Positions 1-8,592 are shown, counted from the first letter of the stretch. The stretch is 64,000 nt of DNA from Fimenecus sp900545625 (GCA_963931525.1 OZ007023.1:2108001-2172000); one strand, 5' to 3'. Numbers and translations: made by a program. The notes: a model not told the origin generated them from the letters alone.

Positions 1-399
1 GTCGTAAATACTATCGGAATTGAACGCATCCGCTACACAGATGATGGGGAAATTTGTCATAATCATGCTCGTATGCTCGGAATCAAACACCCACCCCACA
101 AGCGCCCACAAAAACGCATAGCCTAAAGCCACGGACACGAAATTCAGCACGTGCGACCCGGTTGCCGCAAGCTTGGTTTTGCCCAGAAAGAAAAATCCTA
201 TGAAGGATAATACATACAGGAAGAGCAATATGACAGGCGCGACCGTGTCATAAAAAAACGGCATCGGCTCAAAGCCGAAATCCCACTCTATTGTGCTAAA
301 GTCATACAGAATATGTATAAACAGAAAAAATGTGTTGTATAAAATCCATGCGCCTGTGGCACACAGTGCGTTCCATGCAAATCGTTTTAATTTCTGCAT
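1..399 (-). CDS. Membrane protein of unknown function, partial (C-terminus beyond window)
   Basis: Open reading frame of 133 codons beginning at an ATG at 399 and still open at the window edge. It starts MQKLKRFAWN and has three clear hydrophobic stretches separated by short polar loops, so it is an integral membrane protein. A GGAGG sits about 8 nt upstream of the start. It lies 70 nt downstream of the 210-residue membrane protein at 470-1102 on the same strand and probably shares its transcript. I do not recognise a family. It resembles in style the other small membrane proteins at 1.6-3.3 kb. Confidence 0.7.
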   Translation of the reverse strand, partial: MQKLKRFAWNALCATGAWILYNTFFLFIHILYDFSTIEWDFGFEPMPFFYDTVAPVILLFLYVLSFIGFFFLGKTKLAATGSHVLNFVSVALGYAFLWALVGWVFDSEHTSMIMTNFPIICVADAFNSDSIYD

Positions 400-469
400 T
401 TTCCTTTCCTCCGCATTTTGTTCGGCAGTATAAAACCCCAACTTGCAGGTTCTGCGCAAAAGCAACCAT

Positions 470-1102
470 TCACGAAACCAACGACGATAAGGACAACTCC
501 CCTTTCGGCGGCACGCAGGTATAGCTGAAGACCATGCGGTTTGTCGATTCCTGCTGTACCCAATACAGAATATGAAGTTCTGTATCCCCTTTGCGCATCC
601 AAAGCGTACCGAAATAGCCGCCGTTAAACGCTTGCACAAAGGCCATTTCTTCTTTATTTGCCGACAACGCCGACATTTGCATCTGCACGCCGTCTATTTC
701 AAAAGACTGCCCGTACAGGCGGTCCCAAGGATCGGCTTCCGGTGCGATCCCCGACGCCGGGCCCAAAAAGATTTGAACATGCAAATTTTCGGTTTCCCGC
801 TCAATAGAATACCCACCGTCCTCTGTCGGTTCTCCGGAACGGGCCAAGTTTGCAAGGTCGTCATACAGTGCGGCACATGCCGAAGGGTTCAAGGGGGACT
901 TGGCATATTTCCCGTGGAGGAACATGAAATAGGTATTAACGACCGCAACCAGGCAGATCAAAAGGCAGATCGCTTTTTTCGCACGCGCCATCGTTTTGTT
1001 ATGCCCCCAAACGGCCGCCGCGATGATCGCCGCTATCCAAAGAATTAAGCACAACGGTATCCAAAGGAAAATCCGAAGTAATAAAATCGTTATCATTTGC
1101 AT
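470..1102 (-). CDS. Hypothetical protein with two N-terminal membrane helices
   Basis: 210 residues, start ATG preceded by GGAGAGGAG. Residues about 3-33 and 42-62 are hydrophobic helices joined by a basic loop (NKTMARAKK), so the N-terminus is anchored and the remaining 150 residues form one soluble domain rich in acidic and aromatic residues. No catalytic motif or named family is evident. It is the first gene after the promoter and terminator-like leader at 1393-1535, and the partial membrane gene at 1-399 follows it. The function is unknown. Confidence 0.65.
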   Translation of the reverse strand: MQMITILLLRIFLWIPLCLILWIAAIIAAAVWGHNKTMARAKKAICLLICLVAVVNTYFMFLHGKYAKSPLNPSACAALYDDLANLARSGEPTEDGGYSIERETENLHVQIFLGPASGIAPEADPWDRLYGQSFEIDGVQMQMSALSANKEEMAFVQAFNGGYFGTLWMRKGDTELHILYWVQQESTNRMVFSYTCVPPKGELSLSSLVS

Positions 1103-1250
1103 TGGGCTCCTCTCCTTTTCGGGGCTTATTTTGTTCGTTTATTCCTCCGTCTTACCCCGGCTTTTCGGTCAAAGATACCGATGTACAGGCACAGACTTTA
1201 TGTACCAACACTGGCTCCATCACGGGGAGGAAAAACACAGCGTCCGCTTT

Positions 1251-1382
1251 TTAAGTCGCGGCGTTTTTCGCCTGCCGTTTTATGTCGCTTTTATATACCG
1301 CCGCATAGATCGCCAAATGCAGGAAAATGCTCAAATAGTAAACATCAGAAGCTCGCCGGTTGAAATTTCTGTGCTGATTCAC
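1251..1382 (-). CDS. Possible small membrane peptide or gene remnant
   Basis: A 43-codon reading frame from GTG at 1382 to TAA. It encodes one hydrophobic helix (VYYLSIFLHLAIYAAVY) and then a basic tail (KSDIKRQAKN), which looks like the C-terminal end of a membrane protein. No good ribosome binding site is visible. It lies in the 518-bp gap between the genes ending at 1621 and starting at 1102. It could be a small protein made from the leader, a decayed gene tail, or chance. Confidence 0.2.
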   Translation of the reverse strand: MNQHRNFNRRASDVYYLSIFLHLAIYAAVYKSDIKRQAKNAAT

Positions 1383-1392
1383 CACATATAGA

Positions 1393-1433
1393 AACAGCGC
1401 TGTACCCGTTTCGCTTTGGTCGGATACAGCGCC
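1393..1433 (-). terminator. Leader hairpin related to the one at 3412-3461
   Basis: Stem GGCGCTGTA-CC / GG-TACAGCGC lies about 70 nt downstream of the promoter at 1507-1535 on the minus strand. It is followed by a weak U tract (TGTTTCTATATG). The upper arm, GGCGCTGTATCCGAC, is identical to the arm of the stronger terminator at 3412-3461. This suggests a shared regulatory leader, not an end-of-operon signal. Confidence 0.45.
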
Positions 1434-1506
1434 GTTGTGTTTTTGCTATGGAATTGTCCTCGCTCTACCCTCTTGTTGGAAAAAATAAATATTTTCCCCT
1501 ATTGGC

Positions 1507-1535
1507 AGAGTAGCATTTTTATGGATTTTTGTCAA
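1507..1535 (-). promoter_or_regulatory. Promoter for the 1102/399 membrane-protein operon
   Basis: On the minus strand, TTGACA (1535-1530), a 17-bp spacer, then TACTCT (1512-1507). Transcription would begin near 1500 and give a leader of about 400 nt before the start at 1102, with the hairpin at 1393-1433 inside it. Confidence 0.55.
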
Positions 1536-1620
1536 TGTTTTTCAATGATTTTTCCAGATGCAACATTTTGTTGCGTAAATTTACAGCTACACTGCAGGAA
1601 AACGGGCGGCGTTTCGGTCG

Positions 1621-2517
1621 CTACGGTGCCTGCATTTGCGCGGCGGCTTCTACAATCAGTTTTTCGAGGTCGATTTCCCCACTGTCTGTAGAAAGCCATA
1701 AATCCAAAAACCGATTCTCCCCCAGCAGCGTCACGCAATATGCCTGTCCCGTCTTTTTTGGGATCTGCCGCCAAAACCCTTTACAGCCGTCTATTTCCAA
1801 CGGATGCCGTGTATTATGCATTTGCACGTCTTCCGTCGTGTAATCCGGGAAGCTGTAGATGTGGACTTCCGCATCCCGTGCCTCCGCGTATTCCCGATCT
1901 GCAAGCCACTGCGGAACATGATCCATATACAATATAGAAACCCGTCCTCCCGCATCTTCCTGTTTCTGCTCGGTATCATCCGTTTTCGCGACGCCGTAAT
2001 CATAGGATTCGGACCAATTCAACAAATAGACCGAATAGAATTCATATTCGTCCCCGCCCCATTGGAACGTGGGCGTGCTTTCCGCATAGGTGTAATCCGT
2101 ATAATTTTCCAGCGCAAACCGTTGCAGCAGTTCCTGCGACTTTGCACTTTGATGAAAAATGCCGAAATACGCCTCGCTGTAGCTGACAAAAACGAAAACG
2201 AGCGCAAACAGCACAGGCGGTATGTTCAAAAGCACCTTGAGCTTTTTCGGGTACAGGGCGCGCACGGTCTTGCGGTTGCCGGTCAAATCCCGGTGGCGCA
2301 GCAGCGTCACAAAATAAGGTACATCCCGGCACAAGCCCCAAAGCACGGCGGCGCATAGAATTGGTAACCAATAATACAGCGACATCATGGAAACGTAATC
2401 TACACCGTTTGTTATCTCCTGTAAAACCCAAACTATACGTATATCTATTAGTAATTTAAAAAGCGTACAGAAAATATATCGGCGGAGAAGCCGGTTGCGG
2501 GTATATGTTTTTTCCAT
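1621..2517 (-). CDS. Hypothetical membrane protein
   Basis: 298 residues from ATG at 2517 (MEKTYTRNRL), chosen because AAGGGGGAT lies just upstream. A longer in-frame extension upstream has no ribosome binding site. Three hydrophobic segments lie in the first 150 residues (around 12-35, 45-65 and 95-115). An extracytoplasmic-type domain follows, rich in Tyr, Trp, Asp and Glu. This two-part plan (anchor plus C-terminal soluble domain) is shared with the protein at 470-1102, but no family is recognised. It follows the gene at 2571-3281 after 53 nt and is probably co-transcribed with it. Confidence 0.65.
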   Translation of the reverse strand: MEKTYTRNRLLRRYIFCTLFKLLIDIRIVWVLQEITNGVDYVSMMSLYYWLPILCAAVLWGLCRDVPYFVTLLRHRDLTGNRKTVRALYPKKLKVLLNIPPVLFALVFVFVSYSEAYFGIFHQSAKSQELLQRFALENYTDYTYAESTPTFQWGGDEYEFYSVYLLNWSESYDYGVAKTDDTEQKQEDAGGRVSILYMDHVPQWLADREYAEARDAEVHIYSFPDYTTEDVQMHNTRHPLEIDGCKGFWRQIPKKTGQAYCVTLLGENRFLDLWLSTDSGEIDLEKLIVEAAAQMQAP

Positions 2518-2570
2518 GTTATCCCCCTTTGATAAAACAATATGCTTACACCTGCGCAATGCCCCGGGTA

Positions 2571-3281
2571 TTACCACCCTCGAATAAAAGAGGTAACCGT
2601 AAAATAGATTTGCGAACACAGCCACAACACGAACAGCAGCTCCCACCAGGTAAACCGCTTGGCTTCCTCGCCGAACTCCTCTTCCTCGGTCAAATTATGA
2701 CGCGACTGTATATCCGCCGTGAGCTTTGCCATACCCGCCTCATCCTTGGAGGAGAGGATCAGCACCGTGTCATAGCAGGTAAAATAATACAGGTATTTCC
2801 TGCTGAAATTGCAGCTTGAAAGCCGATCCCAAAAACCAAGCTCTTCCACCGCGACGGGCTCGATTTTACAAATATCCCGTTTGGCGACGCGGAAAAACAG
2901 CCGCGGTGCGAAGTAGATGCGCGTGTCATCCTCGCGCACATACAGCCGGTTGCCGAACAGTGCGATCGCCGCAAGCACGCTCACGGCTAAATACTCGATC
3001 TGACTTAAGATATAGGCGACAACGGCGATCACGCCCTCCACAAACGCCATATTATTGTTTTGCTGCCCCAAAAATAAATCCCCGTATATGCTCTGCATTT
3101 GCTCCAAGGTCTCCTGCGGGATAACTGCATTTTTATACGGAAAAAACATTTCGGTGAAGCCCATGCGTGCAAGTATGTAGAAATTCCAGATAAGCGACAA
3201 CAGCGAGATACATAAAATCAGCACGCGCAAAAGGTAAAAACGCCATGAGCGGTACAGACGAATCGAATACTGTGTTTTCAT
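2571..3281 (-). CDS. Membrane protein with a possible PH-like domain
   Basis: 236 residues from ATG at 3281 (MKTQYSIRLYRSW), preceded by AAGGGG. One helix lies near residues 14-38 and a pair near 80-105. Next comes a segment of alternating charged and hydrophobic residues (RIYFAPRLFFRVAKRDICKI, then YYFTCYDTVLIL) that resembles bacterial PH-like domains of the YdbT type. A last hydrophobic helix closes the protein. It is the first gene of an operon with the gene at 1621-2517 and lies behind the leader terminator at 3412-3461. The PH-like assignment rests on pattern alone. Confidence 0.6.
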   Translation of the reverse strand: MKTQYSIRLYRSWRFYLLRVLILCISLLSLIWNFYILARMGFTEMFFPYKNAVIPQETLEQMQSIYGDLFLGQQNNNMAFVEGVIAVVAYILSQIEYLAVSVLAAIALFGNRLYVREDDTRIYFAPRLFFRVAKRDICKIEPVAVEELGFWDRLSSCNFSRKYLYYFTCYDTVLILSSKDEAGMAKLTADIQSRHNLTEEEEFGEEAKRFTWWELLFVLWLCSQIYFTVTSFIRGW

Positions 3282-3411
3282 AATCAATCCCCTTCTTTTC
3301 AGCGCCGCAGCAGAGAAATCAAGATATATTGCTCTGCCTCCCGTCTTGTTCTGCCGTTCGGGTTTGAAGTGTCGCTTCACCCGGCGTTGCATAGCATACC
3401 GAACTACTTTT

Positions 3412-3461
3412 TAAAAAAGCCAGGCGCCGCATCCGTCCCCCGTTCGTCGGATACAGCGCCT
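3412..3461 (-). terminator. Strong terminator inside the leader of the 3281 operon
   Basis: On the minus strand, AGGCGCTGTATCCGAC pairs imperfectly with GGATGCGGCGCCT, followed by GGCTTTTTT. It sits about 65-115 nt after the promoter at 3533-3562 and about 130 nt before the start at 3281, so transcripts must read through it to reach the gene. The position fits an attenuator. Confidence 0.6.
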
Positions 3462-3532
3462 GTTTCGGATCTGCTACGCTTTCTCCCCCACTATATCCCC
3501 CATTTTACAAAAAGCACAATTTTCTTATAAAT

Positions 3533-3562
3533 ATGTTATCATATTTTATTAAAATTTGTCAA
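3533..3562 (-). promoter_or_regulatory. Promoter for the 3281-1621 operon
   Basis: Minus strand TTGACA (3562-3557), an 18-bp AT-rich spacer and TAACAT (3538-3533). The surrounding 80 bp are the most AT-rich part of this region. The gap 3282-3682 holds this promoter, the leader terminator and the terminator of the upstream operon, and I see no gene in it. Confidence 0.5.
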
Positions 3563-3635
3563 TAGAATTTTGGAGCTTTGGCAGATTTAGTCAGTTCATG
3601 ATATAGAATTGTCCTTTGCCTTTGTCCCTGTCTTT

Positions 3636-3675
3636 CAAAAAACCGTGCAGTTTTCGGACTGCACGGTTTTTATTT
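3636..3675 (-). terminator. Terminator of the chromate-transporter/RHH transcript
   Basis: Perfect 9-bp stem ACCGTGCAG / CTGCACGGT with an 8-nt loop. It is flanked by A and T runs on both sides, so it can work in either direction. On the minus strand it is followed by TTTTTTGAAAG and ends the transcript that carries the ribbon-helix-helix gene. Confidence 0.7.
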
Positions 3676-3682
3676 ACTTGCT

Positions 3683-3862
3683 TTATTTCATATCGTTTTC
3701 GATCGTGCCGTGTTTTTCTTCAAACTCGCGGATGCATTGGCGGATCAAATATAAGATCTGCCCGTTCGCCGAACGACCCTCGTATTAGGCAATATAGTAC
3801 AGCTTTCTGTGAAGCTCGGGATCGACCTCTATGCCTAAATGCTTGTTTTCTTTATTTCGCAT
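3683..3862 (-). pseudogene. Arc-type ribbon-helix-helix protein with internal stop codon
   Basis: A 60-codon frame from ATG at 3862 to TAA at 3683, interrupted by TAA at codon 26 (GCC TAA TAC GAG). Read through the stop, it gives an Arc-like DNA-binding protein: N-terminal HLGIEVDPELHRKLYYIA, then YEGRSANGQILYLIRQC, the strand-helix-turn-helix pattern of small Firmicutes Arc/MetJ-type repressors. Frame and similarity resume exactly after the stop, so a single substitution (AAA or GAA to TAA) explains it. Translation would yield 25 residues. It could be a pseudogene, a sequencing error or a suppressed stop. Confidence 0.65.
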
Positions 3863-3895
3863 ATCATCACCCTAAATCCTATCGTTAGGTCCCGC

Positions 3896-4456
3896 TCACC
3901 GCAGGATCGCGTTGACGCCGAGGTTGAGCACGCCGGCAAGCACCATAACAAAAACGGGGTTGAGCTTGGTCGCGCGCAGCAGCACGAAGCACACAAAGAA
4001 GATCGCGACGAGCACCCAATTCGTACCGAAAAAGGAAATAACTTCGTCGCCCCAGAACGCCGTGACGAGTACCGAAACGCCCGCCGCCGCGATCATGGCG
4101 ACCACCGCGGGGCGCAAAGAGCCGAGCACGCCCTGCAGCATCTGCATATTGCGGTATTTGAAATACAGCTTCGCAAGCACAATGACCAAAATGCACGACG
4201 GCAGAATGCAGCCGAACGTCGCGACCAGCGCGCCGGGGATGCCTGCGATCTTGATGCCGACAAACGTCGCGGAATTGACGGCGATGGGACCGGGCGTCAT
4301 TTGAGAGATCGTGATGAGGTCCGTAAACTCCTGCATGCTCAGCCAACCGTGCCGTGTGACGATCTGTTCTTCAATCAGCGGCATGGCGGCATAGCCGCCG
4401 CCGAAGCTGAACAGCCCGACCTGTAAAAAGCTCCAGAACAGCTGCAAATAGATCAT
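3896..4456 (-). CDS. chrA: Chromate transporter family protein, second subunit
   Basis: 186 residues from ATG at 4456 (MIYLQLFWSFLQVGLFSFGG), with AAGGAGG upstream. This is a short CHR-domain protein. The conserved FSFGGGYAAMP near residue 16 and the QMTPGPIAVN motif near residue 62 define the family, and five or six hydrophobic helices follow. Short CHR proteins act in pairs, and this one overlaps its partner by 4 nt (ATGA), so translation is coupled. Characterised relatives export chromate, but many clostridial pairs have no tested substrate, so the ion is unknown here. Confidence 0.85.
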   Translation of the reverse strand: MIYLQLFWSFLQVGLFSFGGGYAAMPLIEEQIVTRHGWLSMQEFTDLITISQMTPGPIAVNSATFVGIKIAGIPGALVATFGCILPSCILVIVLAKLYFKYRNMQMLQGVLGSLRPAVVAMIAAAGVSVLVTAFWGDEVISFFGTNWVLVAIFFVCFVLLRATKLNPVFVMVLAGVLNLGVNAILR

Positions 4457-5016
4457 TTCGCACGCCTCCTTTTTTGAAGCAGCGTGCGGACAATGCCGAG
4501 TGCCGCACAGACGAGCACGATATACACCACATTCACGTCTAAAAAGCATGCGGCAATGAAGCTGAGCGCCATGATGATATCGGACGCGGCGCTTTTTTCG
4601 CGCACAACGTCTACACCCATATCGAACACGACCGAGGCGATCACCGCGCCCACGCCCGCCTGCATCCCTTCGAGTAGACTGCTAATGATAAAATTGTCGC
4701 GAAAAGCGTTATAAAACACGGAAATGAGCGAGATGATGACGAACGGCGGGATGATCGTGGCGATGATTGCGACCAGCGCCCCCAAAATCCCTGCCAGCTT
4801 GTAGCCGACCACGATCGCGCCGTTGACAGCGATCGCACCGGGCGAGGACTGCGCAATGGCGACAAGGTCGAGCATTTCGTTTTCCTCGATCCAGTGGAGC
4901 TTGTCCACAAACTTCTTTTTCATTAATGTGACGATGACGTATCCCCCGCCGAACGTAAAGGCGCTCAAATACAGGGTCGAAAAAAAGAGCTTGCGTAAAA
5001 TCACATGCTTCTTCAT
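4453..5016 (-). CDS. chrA: Chromate transporter family protein, first subunit
   Basis: 187 residues from ATG at 5016 (MKKHVILRKL), with GGGAGG 8 nt upstream. It carries the CHR signature FTFGGGYVIV near residue 18 and QSSPGAIAVN near residue 62, followed by hydrophobic helices and a basic C-terminus (QKRRRAK). With the overlapping downstream gene it makes the two-gene form of the transporter, in which each protein supplies half of the bundle. It lies just beyond the pheT terminator. No promoter is obvious in the short 46-bp gap before that terminator. Confidence 0.85.
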   Translation of the reverse strand: MKKHVILRKLFFSTLYLSAFTFGGGYVIVTLMKKKFVDKLHWIEENEMLDLVAIAQSSPGAIAVNGAIVVGYKLAGILGALVAIIATIIPPFVIISLISVFYNAFRDNFIISSLLEGMQAGVGAVIASVVFDMGVDVVREKSAASDIIMALSFIAACFLDVNVVYIVLVCAALGIVRTLLQKRRRAK

Positions 5017-5061
5017 GCGGCACCTCCCAAATCTGCTGACAGTATACAACTTTTTGGAGGA

Positions 5062-5102
5062 TAAGTAAAGAAACGGCGGCGAGCCTTTCGGTTCGCCGCC
5101 GT
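5062..5102 (-). terminator. Terminator of pheST
   Basis: 13-bp stem ACGGCGGCGAACC / GGCTCGCCGCCGT with a GAAA loop and a TTTCTTTACTT tail on the minus strand, starting 19 nt after the pheT stop codon. Confidence 0.85.
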
Positions 5103-5120
5103 GCTTTTTGGAAAAGGATA

Positions 5121-7481
5121 TTACTGTTTGAGCGGGATATTCTCTTTTGCGAGGGCGGCGATGATGGAATCGACCACCGCCGTGACCTCCTCGCGTGTGA
5201 GGGTGCGCGTGTTGTCGGAGAAGGTCAGACGCACGGTAATGGACTTGCCCGCTTCGTCACGGTAGGTATCCAGCGCCTCCACCTTGCGCAGCCACGGGCA
5301 GTTGACCTTTTGGATCGCATCACCGATGGGCGCATATGTCTCGCTGCGGAACGTGAGAACAGTCGAGCGCTGCGTGAAGCGCGAGGGCTCATCATAGACG
5401 ATCCCCGCGTCCGCAATGGCGGCAAACGCATGCACATCCAGTTCCGCATACACGATCGCGGCTTTTTTGTCGATCTTTTTGCAGACGGTCGGATGGATCA
5501 CGCCGATCTCGCCGAGCTCCACGCCGTCGCACAGCACCGTATTGAGGTTGCGCGGGTGCTGATAGGTGTGCGTCGCTGTTTTTGCCGAGAAGCTGAGCGG
5601 TTTATGCTTGATCTCATCGGCAGTTTGCGCGAGTATGTCGCGCAGCTCGAAGTATAGCGCTTCGGTAGACTTTGTGCGGGAGAACAGCGTGACGGCAAGC
5701 TTTTTGTACTCGCGGCACAGTCCGTTTTCGTTAAGCCCCTCCACCGTTCTGCCGATCTCGAACAGCCCGAACTCCGGCGCATAGGACGCATTCGTGCGCA
5801 CCTGGCAAAGCTGCGTGGGCACGATGGAGCGGCGCAGCGTTTCGATGTTGGGATTGGTGGCGTTGACAAGCTTGACGTTGTCTTCGATCGGAAGCCCGAG
5901 CGCCTTATATTCGTCGTAATACGCCCAAATATAGGAGTGCACCTCGTGCAGGGAGAAGCGCTTGACCAGCATATCCTTGATGCGGTCCTCGACGGTCTTT
6001 TCCGTTTCGGGACGCACGGGATACAGCGGCGCCAAAGCGGTGTGCACATCAAAGTTGTCGTAGCCGTAAATGCGGGTGATCTCTTCAATGATGTCCGCCT
6101 TGATGGTGACGTCCTTGGTCGCGCGCCAGCTCGGCACACGCACGGTGAAGTTGTCGCCGTTATTTTCCGCTTCAAAGCCCAGCGAACGCAGGGTATGAAG
6201 GATCGTTTCGTTCGGGATCTCAATGCCGGTGTACCGATCCACATACGCCTTGTCGAAGTCCAGCACCACTTCCGGATAGCGGCGGGCGTATTCATCCGTC
6301 AGGGACGAGACGACGCGCGCGTTTTGATCGGTATCTGTAAGCAGCTTCACGAACCGCGCGATGGCGGGAACGGTCATTTCGGGGTCAAGGCATTTTTCAT
6401 AGCGCATGGACGCATCTGTGCGGTGCGCCAGACGTACCGTAGATTTGCGCACGGAGACCGCGTCGAACGTGGCGGATTCCAGCGTAAGCGTCGTGGTGTC
6501 CTCCACGATCTCGCTGTCAAGCCCGCCCATGATGCCCGCGATCGCCACAGGCGTGTCGCCGTTGCAGATCATCAGCGTGTTTTCATCGATCGCGCGCTCT
6601 ACGCCGTCGAGCGTTTGGAACGTGAACGGCTCAGAAAAGCGCTTGATGCGCAGCTTTTCGACCTTGCGCGAGTCGAACGCATGCATCGGCTGCCCCATTT
6701 CGAGCATCAGATAGTTCGTTAAGTCCGCTAAGAAGTTGATGGCACGCATCCCGCAGTAATACAGGCGGATGCGCATATTGACGGGGCTTTTCGTCGTATG
6801 GATATTTTCGACCTGCAGGCAGGAGTAGCGCAGGCAAAGCGGATCTTCGATCTTCAAATCCACTTTCGGAAGCGCATCGTAGGCGTGCAGATCCACCGTT
6901 TCCAAAGGCTTTAAGGGTCTGTTTGCAAGTGCAGCGAATTCGCGCGCAATACCGTAATGCCCCCAAAGGTCGGGGCGGTTCGTCAGGGACTTGTTATCCA
7001 CCTCGAACACGATGTCGTCGATCTCGTATGCCGCTTTCAGATCCGTGCCGTTGGAAAGAGCGTCGGTGATTTCCATAATGCCGGAATGGTCATCGCTGAT
7101 GCCGATTTCCTTTTCCGAGCAGCACATGCCGTTGGAGGGGTACCCCGCGAGCTTGCGCGATGTAATGGTAATATCGCCGATCTGCGCGCCCACCTTGGCA
7201 AACGCGGTCTTCATCCCGACGCGCACGTTCGGTGCGCCGCAGACCACGTCGGTCAAAGCGCCGTCGCCCGCATCCACCTTTAGAAGATGCAGTTTCTTCG
7301 ATTCGGGGTGCGGCTCGACGGACTTGATCTCGGCGACCACGACGCCGGAAAGATCCTTGCCCTTAAAAAAGATCTCGTTTTCGACCTCAGCCGTAGACAG
7401 CGAAAAGCGGCGGATGAGCTCCAGTTTATCAAGCCCTGTGAAATCTACAAAATCCGAAAGCCAATTCATCGATAAAAACAT
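5121..7481 (-). CDS. pheT: Phenylalanine--tRNA ligase beta subunit
   Basis: 786 residues, the normal length for bacterial PheT. The order is the usual one: an N-terminal EMAP/OB-fold tRNA-binding domain (about 40-150), the B3/B4 editing region (VENIHTTKSPVNMRIRL onward, about 220-370), the B5 domain (about 405-475), a catalytic-like core that lacks the active site, and a C-terminal anticodon-binding FDX-ACB domain (from about 695). It forms an alpha2-beta2 enzyme with PheS, charges tRNA-Phe in the cytoplasm and edits Tyr-tRNA-Phe. The ATG at 7481 has GGAAGGAGGAG upstream and lies 19 nt after pheS. Both genes are controlled by the T-box at 8593-8845. Confidence 0.97.
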   Translation of the reverse strand: MFLSMNWLSDFVDFTGLDKLELIRRFSLSTAEVENEIFFKGKDLSGVVVAEIKSVEPHPESKKLHLLKVDAGDGALTDVVCGAPNVRVGMKTAFAKVGAQIGDITITSRKLAGYPSNGMCCSEKEIGISDDHSGIMEITDALSNGTDLKAAYEIDDIVFEVDNKSLTNRPDLWGHYGIAREFAALANRPLKPLETVDLHAYDALPKVDLKIEDPLCLRYSCLQVENIHTTKSPVNMRIRLYYCGMRAINFLADLTNYLMLEMGQPMHAFDSRKVEKLRIKRFSEPFTFQTLDGVERAIDENTLMICNGDTPVAIAGIMGGLDSEIVEDTTTLTLESATFDAVSVRKSTVRLAHRTDASMRYEKCLDPEMTVPAIARFVKLLTDTDQNARVVSSLTDEYARRYPEVVLDFDKAYVDRYTGIEIPNETILHTLRSLGFEAENNGDNFTVRVPSWRATKDVTIKADIIEEITRIYGYDNFDVHTALAPLYPVRPETEKTVEDRIKDMLVKRFSLHEVHSYIWAYYDEYKALGLPIEDNVKLVNATNPNIETLRRSIVPTQLCQVRTNASYAPEFGLFEIGRTVEGLNENGLCREYKKLAVTLFSRTKSTEALYFELRDILAQTADEIKHKPLSFSAKTATHTYQHPRNLNTVLCDGVELGEIGVIHPTVCKKIDKKAAIVYAELDVHAFAAIADAGIVYDEPSRFTQRSTVLTFRSETYAPIGDAIQKVNCPWLRKVEALDTYRDEAGKSITVRLTFSDNTRTLTREEVTAVVDSIIAALAKENIPLKQ

Positions 7482-7500
7482 AAGTTCTCCTCCTTCCTGC

Positions 7501-8559
7501 TTATTCGTCGTCCGTAAACTGCGACAGCGATTTCAAGCTGCCGCTGTTTAAGTCGCGGATATCCTTGATGCCGTATTTCATCATGGCAAGGCGCGTAAGC
7601 CCCAGACCGAACGCGAAGCCCGTGTATTCCTCCGGGTCGATGCCGCCCTCTTTGAGCACCTCGGGGTGGATCATGCCGCACGGGCAAAGCTCCAGCCAGC
7701 CGCTGTGCTTACAGGAAGCGCAGCCCTCGCCGCCGCAGATCAGGCAGCTGATGTCCAATTCAAAACCCGGCTCGACGAACGGGAAGAAGCCCGGACGAAG
7801 CCGCACCTTGATATCTCTTTGGAACACCTCGGAAAGCATGGTCTTCATAAAGTAGATCAGGTTCGAGATGGAGATGTTCTTGTCGACCATCACACCTTCC
7901 ATCTGGAAAAAGGTGTTTTCGTGGCAGGCATCGGTCGCTTCATTCCGGAAGCACCGTCCGGGGAAGATCGCCTTGATCGGTACGCCGTCTTTTATGAGCG
8001 CATCCTTATATTTCTTATAGATCGCGTTCTGCGCGGCGGAGGTCTGCGTTTTCAAAAGCTGCCCGTTTTCGAGGTAATACGTATCCTGCATATCGCGCGC
8101 GGGGTGTGCTTTCGGGATATTGAGCGACTCAAAGCATTCATAGTCGCTGACGATCTCGGCGTAATCCTCCACGGTAAAGCCCATGGACTTGAACACGCGC
8201 TCACATTCGCGCTGCACGAGCGTAATCGGATGATACGACCCGCGGGTGAGATTAGCGGGCATAGACAGATCGAACAGCGGCGTGCTTTCGATCTCCCGCT
8301 TTTCGGCAAGCGCCTTTAATTCCTGTGTTTTTTCCGCGAGCATGGTTTCAATATCTTTGCGCACGTCGTTGACAAGCTGCCCCATTTTCGGGCGCTCCTC
8401 TTTGGAGAGCGTGCCCATGCTCTTTAAGATCGCCGTCAGCTCCCCTTTTTTGCCGAGCACGGCCACGCGAAGCGCTTCCAAATCCCCGAGCTGCGAAACG
8501 CTTTCGAGCTGTTCTTTGGCGCGCGCGCGGATCTCTTCGAGTTTCTGCTTCAAAGCCAA
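7501..8559 (-). CDS. pheS: Phenylalanine--tRNA ligase alpha subunit
   Basis: 352 residues from a TTG start at 8559 (MALKQKLEEIRARAKEQLES), chosen because GGAAAGGAAG directly precedes it and homologues begin here. The upstream in-frame extension is T-box sequence. An N-terminal coiled coil of about 85 residues binds tRNA and is followed by the class II synthetase core: motif 1 around RGSYHPITL, motif 2 around FRNEATDACHENTFFQMEG, and motif 3 GFAFGLGLTRLAMMKYGI near the C-terminus. Four Cys residues (SCLICGGEGCASC) lie in an insertion seen in many PheS proteins. It is the catalytic subunit, working with PheT. Confidence 0.97.
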   Translation of the reverse strand: MALKQKLEEIRARAKEQLESVSQLGDLEALRVAVLGKKGELTAILKSMGTLSKEERPKMGQLVNDVRKDIETMLAEKTQELKALAEKREIESTPLFDLSMPANLTRGSYHPITLVQRECERVFKSMGFTVEDYAEIVSDYECFESLNIPKAHPARDMQDTYYLENGQLLKTQTSAAQNAIYKKYKDALIKDGVPIKAIFPGRCFRNEATDACHENTFFQMEGVMVDKNISISNLIYFMKTMLSEVFQRDIKVRLRPGFFPFVEPGFELDISCLICGGEGCASCKHSGWLELCPCGMIHPEVLKEGGIDPEEYTGFAFGLGLTRLAMMKYGIKDIRDLNSGSLKSLSQFTDDE

Positions 8560-8592
8560 TCTTCCTTTCCGTCTGTATCTTTTGTGCAAACA

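Noticed and set aside
996..1691. Several overlapping plus-strand reading frames of 80-160 codons opposite the first membrane genes
   Set aside because: They are antisense to genes with good ribosome binding sites or lie in leader sequence, have arginine-rich compositions typical of shadow frames in GC-rich DNA, and lack ribosome binding sites of their own.
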